A DNA stretch of 64,000 nt. It comes from Sipunculus nudus (taxonomy: Eukaryota > Annelida > Sipuncula > Golfingiida > Sipunculidae). The position numbers and the translations under genes are program-made. The stretch covers positions 86,341,056 to 86,405,055 of the forward strand of contig CM049310.1 in NCBI GenBank assembly GCA_026874595.1, written 5' to 3'. Positions 38,990 through 49,320 of this stretch are shown here, in pieces. The notes beneath the pieces are model-generated. The model was not told the DNA's origin. It saw nothing but the letters and a program-made list of their open reading frames with translations, and searched no databases. Within the stretch, counting starts at the first letter, position 1, and each line of letters begins with the position of its first letter.

Positions 38990-41900
38990 TCAATTTTTTG
39001 CATCAGTCTGGAACCAATCGGGTTTGTTTTCACCTTGATATGGCTTTAGCCTGTCAACATGGACCACTTTAGGAGTGGCTTTTTGATTTTTCTTAATTCT
39101 GTACACCACATCACTGAGTCTATTTATAATGACATAAGGTCCATCCCATAAAAACTGTAGTTTTGGCGTGAGTCCTTTCTTGCGCTGAGGGTTATACAGC
39201 CACACAGCATCACCTGTTTTGTAACACACAGAAGCCGCACGATGATCATAATTCTTTTTCTGTTTGTCCGACATGGATTTAATATTTTGCCGCGCAAATT
39301 CATGTATTCTTGACATTCCCTGTTGTAGTGAGTACACATACTCCGACACATCATTCACAGTTGGTTCTACAGGACTGCCCATTACCACATCAATGGGAAG
39401 TTTCGGATTTCTGCCCAGCATTAGCTGGCATGGTGTATGACCGGTGGTTTCATGAACAGAAGAGCGGTAGGCCATCATAAGCAAAGACAAGTGTTCATCC
39501 CAGTCCCTTTGATTTTGATTTACATATTTTGATAGCATGTCTTCTAAAGTTCTATTAAACCGTTCCACCATGCCATCAGATTGTGGGTGAAGGGCTGTGG
39601 TACGCGTCTTGTCAATATCAAGAAGCTGACACATCTCCTTAAACAATTTGGCTTCAAAATTCCTACCTTGATCGGAATGTAGCTGTGATGGCAATCCAAA
39701 CCTCGAAAAGTACTGCTTAACCAACACATCAGCGACTGTTGAAGATTCTTGATTTTTTAAAGGAAATGCTTCAGTCCACTTTGTAAAATAATCAGATACC
39801 ACAAGGATAAACCTATTTCCTTGTGCACTTTCAGGGAGGGGTCCTAGGATATCAATGGCGGTTCTTTCCATGGGAGCACCCACATTATATGTCTGCATTG
39901 GTGCCTTGCCTGACCGAGTTGCTTTCTTTCTTTTAGCACAAGTCTCACATTGCCTACACCACTTTTCCACATCTGTTCGCAGACCAACCCAGTGGTATCT
40001 GTCTCTGATCTTAGCTAATGTTTTATTAACCCCCAGATGACCACCAGTGATTGAATTATGAAGCTGCTTTAAAACAGTAGGCCTTAAATCTATTGGGACC
40101 ACTAGTTTGTATGTGAAGCTCTCACCAGACACAGACTCCCACTGCCGATATAATACACCATCCCTTATCACAAGCAGCTCCCACTGGGACCAGTATGACT
40201 TTAACTTAGGGCCAGCTGAGGACACCTCTGACCATGCTGGCCTCTCTGTGTTAGCCTCCTTCCAGGCAATCACTTCACACAGCTCACGGTCATTTAACTG
40301 GGCATCTCGTAGCTCTATGTTTGTCCATGTCTGGACCCACGGTTCATCATGACAGTGATCCCTGTTCTGGCTTCTTGTTAAGGCAGCACATTTATTTTCT
40401 CTATTATCACTGATCTTACATGTGGTAACTAATTGGCTGAGGGAGCTTTTCATGCATAGCCAGGTCAGTATGAAAAACTGTAGAATATTTGTGAATATTG
40501 CATACTTGCAAGTTGATGATGTAGGCTTTTGAACAACCCTTGCTTGTCGCACTGGCTCATCATTTCCTTTTTCTTCTTTTGTTTCAGCCCGCTCGCAGTG
40601 AACACAAAGATCTGTTTCACAGGGTCGGCGCGAAAGAGAATCTGCATTGTTGTGTCTAATTCCAGGTCGATAAGTTACCTCAAAATCATAAGTCCCGAGT
40701 ATTTCTAACCATCTGGCCAACTGACCCTCAGGTTGCTTGAATCTCATTAGCCACTGAAGGGAACCATGATCTGTGCGGATGTGAAATTTGTGCCCGTATA
40801 GGTAATGGTGATGGTGACGCACTGCTTCTACTAAAGCAAGCAGCTCTCTGCGAGTTACACAATAGTTGCGCTCAGCTTTTGTTAAAGTTCTGCTGTAATA
40901 AGACACAACACGTTCCTCTCCATTTTGAATTTGTGATAACACAGCACCTATTCCACATTTGCTTGCATCTGTATCTAGTATAAACTGTTTGCCCAATACT
41001 GGATACGCCAGAATTGGCGCTTTTGTGAGAATTGACTTTAGTTTATCAAAAGCTTCTTGACATTCATTTGACCATCTGTATTTACATCCGCGTTCACTCA
41101 ACCGATGTAATGGTGCTGCAATGGTCGCAAAGTTTTGCACAAAACGCCTGTAGTAGGAACTTAAGCCCAGGAAACTACGAAGCTGGGTTACGTTTGATGG
41201 AACTGGCCAATCTCGGACCGCGGTTATTTTATTTGGGTCTGTTTCTAGTCCTTCCTCACCAACCACATGGCCCAGAAATGACACCCGCCTTCGAAACAAT
41301 TTACATTTCTTTGGACTGAGTTTGAGGCCCGCTGCATGTAGTCTTTTGAACACAAGTTCAAGCCTTGCTATTGCATCAGTGAAGGTTTCCGCATGGACTA
41401 TTATGTCATCTAGGTAAACCAAACACACATTCCATGATAAGCCTGCTAAAACCCTTTCCATTAATCGTTCTAAAGTTGCTGGGGCATTGGTCAAGCCGAA
41501 TGGCATGACAGTAAATTGATAGAGCCCCCCATCACCAATAGTAAAAGCTGTTTTCTCACGATCATTCTCGTCCATTTCCACCTGCCAATATCCACTTTGA
41601 AGATCCAATGTAGAAAACCATTTTGATCCAGAGAGAGCATCTAAAGACATATCAATTCGCGGAAGGGGATAAGCATCTTTCATGGTCACATCATTCAGTC
41701 GGCGATAATCAACACAGAACCTTACAGATCCATCACGCTTGGTCACCAAAACAATGGGAGAGGCCCACGGACTCCTTGAAGGTTCTACAATTCCCTTTTT
41801 CAACATTTTGTCTAGTTCATTTGTCGCTTGTTCACGTTTATGTAAAGGCAGGCGTCTTGCTGGTTGTCTAATGGGTGGAGCTGAACCTGTGTTGATCTTG

Positions 41901-42853
41901 TGTTTTGTTAAGTTTGTTTGACCAAGTTCTTCAGAAGAGGCCGCAAACACATCACGGTATTGGAGGATAAGTTGTGTCACTTTATCTTTCTGATCACTAG
42001 ATAAGCATTGTCCAGTTTCGGCTATCAGTTCTTCCAGATGGCCGGGGACAGATGAATGGTTACTTTCAATTTTGGTTGTCTGACAGTCACTTGTATTTGT
42101 TACACTTGTAACTGGTTCACAGAAAGCAGCAAAGGTATTAGTATAAATTGTCTTTGGTTCATTGGTCAAATTCATAACCCTCAATGGTATCACTTTATTG
42201 CCGGAATCCACAACAGCTTTAGCAAGAAGCAGGTTACACTTTTCTTGGAATCTGGGACAAGGTTCTATAATACATGTGGTTTGGACCCAGTTAGTCTCTT
42301 TACCATCAGTAATTTTCCCAGGTAAAATCACCTCACTGTTTGGTGGAATAACAGTAGTTTCCGCGACAGACACTCGACACACTGCAGGAGCATTTGATGC
42401 AGTCCGTGATAGAGGTAAAATTTCACCATTGACCAATAGCTGATTTTCCCTGACAGAAAGGTCACAAAATGGCTGTGATAGAAAATCCAGACCTAATATC
42501 ACCTCATTTTGTATATCCGCCACCCAAAATCTTTGTTTCAGTGTTTGTTTACCCATGGAAAAATTGAAGCAGCCATGACCCAAAAATGGAGAAGTCTGTC
42601 CAGTTGCAGAGATAAGGTGACTATTCACAGCTGTGAGTTCAGGTCATGTTTGTTCACTGATGTTTTGATATACATCGGATCTTATTATGCTAATATTGGC
42701 ACCTGTATCAATCAAGAAAGAGACCGGAATTTCTTCAATGTTGCCACTGATAAATAGCCCATCACCTATAGAGTCCAGGGTACTGGTTTTAGCATGGGGT
42801 GCCGTAGGCCTAAATTCGGGCAATAAAGAATTTATTGCCTCCTGTCCTGCCAA
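38990..42853 (-). pseudogene. pol: Ty3/gypsy pol polyprotein with one in-frame stop
   Basis: The frame reads from protease through integrase. The protease carries the catalytic DTGA. An in-frame TGA at 42,644-42,646 follows shortly after, and the same frame then continues for 1,212 codons. Downstream come reverse transcriptase (YLDD catalytic box, VMPFGLTNAP), RNase H (DTDASKCGIG, RTDHGSLQW), and an integrase with its HHCC zinc domain (HLGVNK ... CETCAKRK) and DDE-type core (DILGPLP, SDQGRNF, E in VERFNRT). The pol frame overlaps the end of gag and is in the -1 frame relative to it, so frameshifting would be the normal expression route. The TGA may be a private nonsense mutation, since all else is intact. 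Confidence 0.9.
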
Positions 42854-43911
42854 GTTTCGGCCTGTGAACTTGACATTTGGTCGTTTCCCTGCTGCACTTG
42901 TCTGTTATCTGTTCTCTGTCTTTGGTTATGGGGACAATTACGACGAATGTGGCCAACTACACCACATTCCCAACAGGCAACATTCCTATTTGGACTGTCT
43001 CTGATTCTCATATTTCTCAGTTCTTCTTGTAGTACTTGCCTTATGGTGTCTTTAAGATGTGGGGTGTGTGCTGTACTTACTTGAGGATGTGCTGCCCTTA
43101 TTTGTCTCCCACCTTGACTTGCTGCTTGCTGGAAAGCCTCCAACTCCATTGCGATTTTTAAAGTTTCCTCAAATGAAGTGGGGCGGGATTGTTTAATTTT
43201 CCAGCGTGTATCCCTGTCAGGTATGGCATCCACAAAATGGTCACATGCCAGCGTGTCCCGAAGTTTCGTCGTAGCATCTGGGTAAGCCATCCTTGTTAGT
43301 CTTTTGATATTTTGTGCCAGCTCCTGTAGGCTTTCGTCCCGTCTCCTGACAAGAGTTTTCAACTGCGCACGGAAGAGTTCAGCCTGCTGATCTACTCCAT
43401 ACCTTGAACGCATGGCTGTCACAAGGCAATCATAATTACGCTGTCCAGGCTGATCTAAGTCTGCTAAAACTCCACGAGCTGGACCTGCTAGGCTTGCAGC
43501 TAAATGCATAGCTTTTTCTTCTGTTTTCCAGGCATTTAAGTCTGATATGATACCAAACTGTGTTTCGTAGTCCTCCCATGGGCTACTCCCATCATAAAGG
43601 GGTGGTCTTACTGTTGTTTTAACCATAGGTGTTGTCCGAACTACAACAGGATGTTTTGTATCAGTATCGTCCAGACCTTCTGATTTACTACCACCTTGTT
43701 GTTTTTCTAGGTGTAGGAGTGCATCATGTTTCTCCGACATCTTCCTGGCTACATGATCTACTTTCAGCCACATGTTTTCCAGTTGTTCCCCCACCTTATT
43801 ACAGAGTCTTTCTTCCAGTCTATCAAACCAGTCCCCTGACACTTGGGGCGATGGTTTCACTTCATTTGTGTCAACAGTCTGCTTAAACACAACTTCTTCA
43901 TCACTAGACAT
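42832..43911 (-). CDS. gag: Ty3/gypsy Gag with CCHC zinc knuckle
   Basis: The 359-residue frame starts at ATG 43,911. The open frame runs further upstream into the LTR but without an ATG. The central part matches a retrotransposon gag capsid-like domain (YETQFG, AMRSRYG, FRAQLKTL). The C-terminus carries one zinc knuckle, CWECGVVGHIRRNC, which binds the RNA genome during particle assembly. It ends at TAA 42,832, 22 bases inside the pol frame. The frame is intact. Confidence 0.9.
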   Translation of the reverse strand: MSSDEEVVFKQTVDTNEVKPSPQVSGDWFDRLEERLCNKVGEQLENMWLKVDHVARKMSEKHDALLHLEKQQGGSKSEGLDDTDTKHPVVVRTTPMVKTTVRPPLYDGSSPWEDYETQFGIISDLNAWKTEEKAMHLAASLAGPARGVLADLDQPGQRNYDCLVTAMRSRYGVDQQAELFRAQLKTLVRRRDESLQELAQNIKRLTRMAYPDATTKLRDTLACDHFVDAIPDRDTRWKIKQSRPTSFEETLKIAMELEAFQQAASQGGRQIRAAHPQVSTAHTPHLKDTIRQVLQEELRNMRIRDSPNRNVACWECGVVGHIRRNCPHNQRQRTDNRQVQQGNDQMSSSQAETWQDRRQ

Positions 43912-43927
43912 GTTTTCTGGGTAATAT

Positions 43928-43945
43928 ATCCCACCGCTGCCACCA
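43928..43945 (-). other. Primer-binding site for tRNA-Leu
   Basis: On the minus strand the site begins TGGTGGCAGCGGTGGG, complementary to the CCA end of metazoan tRNA-Leu (isoacceptor type ending CCCACCGCTGCCACCA). It lies one base from the 5' LTR, where minus-strand DNA synthesis would start. Confidence 0.85.
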
Positions 43946-43946
43946 A

Positions 43947-44281
43947 TGTAACGTGCAACCGAGTTCACAAACAGAAGAAAAGCACTGCTGGTTTTCTACT
44001 AGGTCTTTACTGGTCAAAAATCAAAGATACACTGCCGGGTGAGGACCCCACCCCTGCATACATGGATATATCACACATACACGCCCCCTAATCTATCATG
44101 TCAGCAACAGGCCTGTTATCCTCTGGGTGACCCCTATGAGCCTGGGGACACCAGTACACACAAGCTGGTCACTGTCACCTCACAGCAGGGGTTCCCAGCT
44201 GCCTGCCGTAATCAATTAAGACCACTCAATTATCTACTGGTATACAGATTCCTCACTGCTATAAGATATAAAATCATTACA
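43947..44281 (-). repeat. 5' LTR of the Ty3/gypsy element
   Basis: This is the upstream LTR in the element's own orientation, 335 bp and almost identical to 38,298-38,632. It carries the element's promoter by position. Confidence 0.93.
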
Positions 44282-45180
44282 ATATATATATATATTTATC
44301 CTGTGTTACGATTTGGTCTTGTATATTTGCCATCAATCCATTTTGTCACTTGCAATGAACACTTCCCTTATATAAGTTCAGTCATAAATTCTCATAATAT
44401 ACATATCAGAAACTGTACGCACCTGCATTGGCCTGAAAATGTGCAATTTGTGATATGTGTACAACTAACTGGTAAAAGACACATCCAACGCTTTTGTGCT
44501 GATATTCAGGATGTGTTTTGTTATGCTCTGTTAAACCCGAGCTTCACTGACAGGAAACCAAGCGGTTGATAACATCGATTTGTACACACGCATACATTGG
44601 CGTGCACCGAACGTACAAACATATAGATATTCTAGGCAAGCTAACAATCTGAATGTATTTATATGAATAATTATTTGACTATATCACAGATTATGTGTAA
44701 AAATTCAGTTCTCTTTAAAAAAAATGCTGGAGATATTTAATATAACCGTATTTCAAAATGAATACACATTATTCTCATGCTAAACAAGTTTTGAAGATTA
44801 ACAGTATCTTCTAATATTCATAATGAATTATTTTGTGGTTACAAATTGGATTAAAATAGTTATAGCCAGTTGAAATGTCGAATTTAACTGTAACCGTTAA
44901 AAGAGTATATATTGCTGCCATCTGGTGTGTGCTGGAGGAATTACTTTGGATTATCAAATTAAATTATTTATTTAGACATTTATGTAATATTGGCTTGCAA
45001 ATGTTCTCAAATGGTCGACAAGCAAACCTGATGGCCGCTGATAGTCCTTTGTATGTGATATACCAAGAGACAAGGTCAAGGTCATTGTAAAACACCGAAA
45101 GGTTATTTCCGTCATAACTTCATCAATATTAGACCTATCGTCACAGACAGAGGCTCTATTTTTTTCTCTGAGGCTTCTCC
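44282..45180. other. Spacer right of the retrotransposon
   Basis: AT-rich sequence starting in the TA tract used as target. No gene or repeat was recognised. Confidence 0.4.
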
Positions 45181-45184
45181 GTAA

Positions 45185-46190
45185 CCTGAGTTGGTCATCT
45201 GGTCTCAATCTTGTGTCACATTGTCAGTCTGTCCGTCTGTTTGTCAGTCTACTCAATTTCATCTGCTTGCTGGTTCTTGAGTCCTACATAACGCAATTTA
45301 CAGTCAACAGGTTTGCAGGAATCCGTTTGAAACTTATACATCTTATGTCTGGTACTAATATCTCGAAATCTGTCGACCATTTTCCGGATATGGCCGCTAG
45401 GTGTCGCTGCATTCGAGCCTCCCTTAAGATATCTTCTTTTGGCCATATCTTCAATACTATAAACCTCAATCACATAAATTATGGCTTATTTTCTTTCACC
45501 GAGTCTTCTCCGTAACCTGAGTTGGTCATCTGGTCTCAATCTTGTGTCACATTGTCAGTCTGTCCGTCTGTTTGTCAGTCTACTCAATTTCTTCTGCTTG
45601 CTGGTTCTTGCGTCCTACATAACGCCATTTACAGTCCACAGTTTTGCAGGAACCCTTTTGAAACTTATACATCCTATGTCTGGTAATTATATATCGAAAC
45701 GTATTTTCCATTTTCCGGATATGGCCGCTAGGTGTCGCTGCATTTGAGCCTCCCTTAAGATATCTTCTTTTGGCCATATCTTCAATACTATAAACCTCAA
45801 TTACATAAATTATGGCTTATTTTCTTTCACTGAGTCTTCTCTATAACCTGAGTTAGTCATCTGGTCTCAATCTTGTGTCACATTGTCAGTCTGTCCGTCT
45901 GTTTGTCAGTCTACTCAATTTCATCTGCTTGCTGGTTCTTGAGTCCTACATAACGCCATTTACAGTCCACAGTTTTGCAGGAACCCTTTTGAAACTTATA
46001 CATCCTATGTCTGGTAATAATATCTCGAAATGTATTTTCCATTTTCCGGATATGACCGCTAGGTGTCGCTGCATTCGAGCCTCCCTTGACATATCTTCTT
46101 TTGGCCATATCGCCAAGACTATAAACCTCAATTACATAAACTATAGCTTATTTTCTTCCGCCGTGTCTTTCCCGTACCCTGGTTAAGCCA
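45185..46190. repeat. 331-bp tandem repeat, three copies
   Basis: Units begin near 45,185, 45,517 and 45,848 at cctgagttggtcatctggtc and are about 85-95 percent alike by eye. Each includes tcagtctgtccgtctgtttg and ggtgtcgctgcattcgagcc. Frames in the units are open by chance on both strands and shift between copies, so they are not genes. A weaker fourth start (tgtctgtttgtcggttattg) lies at about 46,225. The array is the last host-like landmark before the compact block. Confidence 0.85.
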
Positions 46191-46639
46191 TAATGTCTCC
46201 ATCTTGTGCACCTTTGTCAGTATATCTGTCTGTTTGTCGGTTATTGTCAGCTATCAATGTTTCCATCTTAGTATTTGTGATATATGTCGTCCAACAGGCC
46301 ACAACGTATCAACAATCGCTCTGAAAGTTACACAATTGATAGAAACCTACAGTTTGTTCTTTCTCTCCATACCTGTCATGTTTGTGAACATGAGAAAATA
46401 TACATGTTCCGGTCGTGTCATATCGAAGCTCACAAAGTCATATCACGCCTGTGATTTGGTTTTGCACGGTGTGATAAATGTATATTATTTCATCCACCTC
46501 TAAATATCTTCTCCACTGCACGTGTATGACATGAATTTTTTGCACATAATCTGTGCACCCCATGACGTCTGATATGTGTCAACGTACCCTATCCATTTGC
46601 TTGCATATTCCTCTGAAGTAATACATGTAGCTCGGTAAC

Positions 46640-47026
46640 TGTTTAGTGCTAGCCCATATCAGTCGAACTATTATAATAGCCCGCGCGTGTGCTCGGAATA
46701 TCACATATCCGGAATGTTCTTCGTGCGGGATTGTCAAATACCTACCCTCCCCCACTCGTACCAGTATAAAACGTCCTACAATGTGCCTATACTCGCTCCC
46801 CTAACGTGTAGATATTTCGTAGGATAGGTATATTCTATACGTCTTGCAAATCTTTCTAATCATTGTACAGACGGACGTATTTCCGCTATCTGTGCAACCT
46901 GACCAACGTGTTGGTTAATGTACATTAATATGGGGGCGTCCGTTCTTTAAATAGGCAACAATCAGTCCGTCATCTGTTTTCATTCCTTACATTTCCGTGA
47001 CTCAACGAGACGGCTCATACTCCGTC
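46640..47026 (+). promoter_or_regulatory. Probable left edge and promoter region of the compact block
   Basis: GC and CpG content rises here. Two TATA-type sites face right: cagtataaaacg at about 46,762 and ctttaaataggc at about 46,944. The second lies about 80 bp before the start codon at 47,027. No clean repeat or attachment site marks the junction with host DNA. Confidence 0.4.
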
Positions 47027-47335
47027 ATGTCTGAGATTCCGGTGAACAAACAGGTCAGGCGCAGGGGTTTTCAAGGTCATTTGTCGCTTGTTTACCCGAC
47101 GATGCACAGTCGCGTCACAGAACACATACTTGTTTTGAATATTTACAAACGCACAACACCATGCATGCCATATAATCATGACGTTGAACCATGTCAATTT
47201 CGTTTTATTGATACATATAACACGACACATGTTTGCATGGATATCATATTGTATTGTGTTATGATACAGTACAAGGGATCCGCTTTTTTTGGTCCAGTAA
47301 TCAACAATACATTCATGTATATGTCAAAACATTAA
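47027..47335 (+). CDS. Small protein of unknown function, 102 aa
   Basis: The frame starts with ATG 47,027 (MSEIPVNKQV) and ends TAA. The same frame is open upstream but has no ATG there. Composition is protein-like, with conserved-looking spacing of Cys (positions about 46, 55, 71 and 77) and a hydrophobic C-terminal part, but I recognise no family. A TTTAAATAG box lies about 75 bp upstream. It is the only rightward gene at the left end, and its 3' neighbours run leftward. Confidence 0.45.
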   Translation: MSEIPVNKQVRRRGFQGHLSLVYPTMHSRVTEHILVLNIYKRTTPCMPYNHDVEPCQFRFIDTYNTTHVCMDIILYCVMIQYKGSAFFGPVINNTFMYMSKH

Positions 47336-47425
47336 CAGTAAAAAATAACATGTCAACCAGATCTATCTACTTTTTCACATTTCACAACGTCCAAACAATG
47401 ACACCTTTAAATGTATCAGTATTAA

Positions 47426-47614
47426 TCAAAGATATATGATCCATAAACACGTATATATGACACGTATATATATATGAATATGCATATATTGTACAGCTTC
47501 AGTTTCTACAATCACATTAGTAACATGTGTCACACGTGTTACATTAATCCTCCCTGCGTCATCACAATTCTGTGTCACTGTCTGTATCACTGTCTCCAAA
47601 AATGTTGTACCCAT
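47426..47614 (-). CDS. Possible small protein, 62 aa
   Basis: The ATG at 47,614 lies about 60 bp after a good minus-strand TATA box (gatataaaaaaggg, near 47,670), which is the main support. The first 44 residues have ordinary composition (MGTTFLETVIQTV...). The last part is translated from an ATAT-rich tract and looks low-complexity. There is no recognisable family. Confidence 0.3.
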   Translation of the reverse strand: MGTTFLETVIQTVTQNCDDAGRINVTRVTHVTNVIVETEAVQYMHIHIYIRVIYTCLWIIYL

Positions 47615-47713
47615 GATGCATAAAAGAACAAATGATCCCTTTCCGGGCTATTCAGACCAATTCCCTTTTTTATATCCTCACCGTATGTCCCGCACCAAAT
47701 GCCTGAATACTAA

Positions 47714-47899
47714 TCATGAATAGTCCTGTGCGCTTCTGTTGAAAACAGGTTGGTCGAAAAGGTTATTAAAATTATCGTATACCTCATGGATGCGTAAAGC
47801 GATAGCGTCACCTATTTCGTGCAGTTCCTGTATGGCGGCGCGAAGGACGTATACAGCACCACGGACTATTCTGTTGTCGACCATATCTGTGATTGACAT
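47714..47899 (-). CDS. Short helical protein, member of the DxIxLR family, 61 aa
   Basis: It starts at ATG 47,899, about 45 bp after a minus-strand TATA region (ttttatatataac and ggtataaatag). The 61 residues look all-helical. The central DAIALRIHEVY matches DEIVLRCHNIY and DDIVLRCKELY in the proteins encoded at 57,120 and 57,847, so I place it as a minimal or truncated member of that family. Function is unknown. It is separated from the FG-rich gene upstream by 120 bp. Confidence 0.5.
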   Translation of the reverse strand: MSITDMVDNRIVRGAVYVLRAAIQELHEIGDAIALRIHEVYDNFNNLFDQPVFNRSAQDYS

Positions 47900-48020
47900 G
47901 ACGTTTACTCTTCAGTGTGTCTTTATATTGTTATATATAAAACGTTATTTATCTATTTATACCTTTTGTTGATGACGCAATTCCAGCACAGACAGGAAAC
48001 GTGGTATCACACGCACCAGT

Positions 48021-48974
48021 TTAACGAAAGAGAATTTTGGATGGATTGCTGAATAAACCAGCTGACGTGGTGACAGTCTTGTTTAATGGCGAAACGAAAG
48101 TCGTACTCGCGTTGAAAGGCTGACTGAATATCGGACGTGAAGTTTGTGGTGAACCATATACCGTACTCGCGTTGAAAGGCTGACTGAATATCGGACGTGA
48201 TGTTTGTGGTGAACCAAATACCAATGAAGGGAATGTCACAGCTGCGTTGGATGATGTACCCAATGTGGCACCTGCGTTCGATGATGTGTTGCGTGTCGCT
48301 TCAGTGTTGATAGGTGTACCCCAGGTGGAATTTGCATTACCAAAGGACGCATTCTGACCAAACGAAAATCCCGCCGTAGATTTACCATCACTAGCGAAGT
48401 TAAATCCAGGCGTAGTCTCTGGTTTATTTTCAGGTACGCGTGCCGGGCTATCAGCTACCCCTGGTTTTTTATCCAGTCTCATCGCCACGCAAATGTTTCC
48501 GATGTATTGTCCATCCACGGGGAACTGACTGAATCCATCCCCATCTAAAATCCTCATTTCCACGTTACGCTTTTGGCACAGTTTTTGTGGCAGTAGTGCG
48601 ATCAAGCGTGCTTTGATTAACTCTTGGGTGCTGGTGTCTTTTCGGGCGGCTCGGACCATGTCAGCCACAGTTGTGTTATTGCACACGAGTATCCGTTCGT
48701 CTTGGTAGTTGTACCTCACGGCGGGTGTCCCAACCAAAGGTTTGTCACCTCCATTACTCACGGGTACAATAACATCTGGCATGTGGCGGGGCTCGGCGTA
48801 TACGAGAAACACGAAGAACTGGTCATCGCAAGATAGCCATTTCATGTATTTAGCCTTGTAATAACAATCCTCCATTGTATAATAAAACGATGACAGTCCT
48901 GCATTAACGACCATGTGTAACGTCGTTTCTTGTGGCACGGCCACGTTGTGCTCTTGAGTATCGTTTGCCATCAT
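48021..48974 (-). CDS. FG-motif-rich protein with a 20-residue tandem repeat, 317 aa
   Basis: ATG 48,974 is followed directly by a second ATG. A TATA-like aaatatataat lies about 45 bp upstream, and a CCAAT/CRE/TATA promoter lies at 49,131-49,175. Residues 1-170 appear globular, with no family I can name. Residues 185-317 are low-complexity and rich in Ser, Thr, Asn and Phe, with FSFG (203-206), SFG (210-212) and VFG (252-254) as in nucleoporin FG repeats. Residues 252-291 hold two copies of a 20-residue unit (YGSPQTSRPIFSQPFNAST), encoded by a 60-bp direct repeat. FG stretches bind nuclear transport receptors, so a role in nuclear transport or its mimicry is possible but unproven. Confidence 0.7.
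   Translation of the reverse strand: MMANDTQEHNVAVPQETTLHMVVNAGLSSFYYTMEDCYYKAKYMKWLSCDDQFFVFLVYAEPRHMPDVIVPVSNGGDKPLVGTPAVRYNYQDERILVCNNTTVADMVRAARKDTSTQELIKARLIALLPQKLCQKRNVEMRILDGDGFSQFPVDGQYIGNICVAMRLDKKPGVADSPARVPENKPETTPGFNFASDGKSTAGFSFGQNASFGNANSTWGTPINTEATRNTSSNAGATLGTSSNAAVTFPSLVFGSPQTSRPIFSQPFNASTVYGSPQTSRPIFSQPFNASTTFVSPLNKTVTTSAGLFSNPSKILFR
48103..48222. repeat. 60-bp direct repeat inside the FG gene
   Basis: Two units (48,103-48,162 and 48,163-48,222) differ at a few bases and keep the frame. They encode the tandem 20-residue repeat of the FG-rich protein and suggest recent in-frame duplication. Confidence 0.9.
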
Positions 48975-49130
48975 GTTGCCAACTGTCTAGACTGTAGACA
49001 AACGCACCATTATTATATATTTCTTACGCAGGCACGTGATCGGTATTGACAAATAGTTTGGTGTCACATGAACCCAATATTTGATAAACAGATTGTAAAG
49101 AAAACAACATGTATTGCTGGGATTAAAGGC

Positions 49131-49175
49131 ATTTATAAAGATCGTCTGTGACGTCACACTTTCCATCAGCCAATC
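49131..49175 (-). promoter_or_regulatory. CCAAT-CRE-TATA promoter, minus strand
   Basis: Read leftward there is gattggctg (CCAAT box), gtgtgacgtcacag (CRE, 49,149-49,156) and then ctttataaatg (TATA, about 49,131-49,140). The 14-base CRE context is identical to the one in the leader promoter at 55,760-55,774. It lies 155 bp before the FG gene and probably drives it. Confidence 0.55.
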
Positions 49176-49235
49176 AAATCAAGGAATAGTACCTGTTCAT
49201 GATAACAGAAGAAACTCATGTACAAAAAGCATGTA

Positions 49236-49309
49236 GTCCCTGTGGCGCAATCGGTTAGCGCGTCCGGCTGTTAATCGGGAGGTTGGTGGTTCGAACCCAC
49301 CCAGGGACG
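49236..49309 (+). tRNA. tRNA-Asn (anticodon GTT)
   Basis: A complete 74-nt cloverleaf: acceptor GTCCCTG/CAGGGAC, D-arm GCGC/GCGC, anticodon arm with loop CTGTTAA (GTT, Asn), a 5-base variable loop, and T-arm GGTGG/CCACC with loop TTCGAAC. A and B boxes are intact and there is no intron. A TTTT terminator follows at 49,319-49,322 and overlaps the stop codon of the leftward gene at 49,321. It looks functional and lies between two genes of the compact block. Confidence 0.95.
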
Positions 49310-49320
49310 TTATACATGTT

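Larger units (their letters stand above)
38298..44281 (-). mobile_element. Young Ty3/gypsy LTR retrotransposon
   Basis: The element is 5,984 bp on the minus strand, bounded by 335-bp LTRs that start TGTAAC and end TTACA. The LTRs differ at one base that I could see (agcttgggg against agcctgggg), which implies a very recent insertion. A 4-bp ATAT target duplication is compatible but lies in TA repeats. One base inside the 5' LTR, an 18-base primer-binding site (43,928-43,945) is complementary to the 3' end of a tRNA-Leu. A purine-rich tract (38,633-38,645) abuts the 3' LTR. It carries gag, then pol in the -1 frame, with no env or chromodomain. Confidence 0.93.

Noticed and set aside
39855-42443. 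Several plus-strand frames of 60-95 codons
   Set aside because: They are antisense shadows of the retrotransposon pol frame.
45213-46186. Frames of 60-103 codons on both strands in the 331-bp triplet
   Set aside because: They repeat only because the DNA repeats. They lack splice or promoter context and similarity to known proteins.
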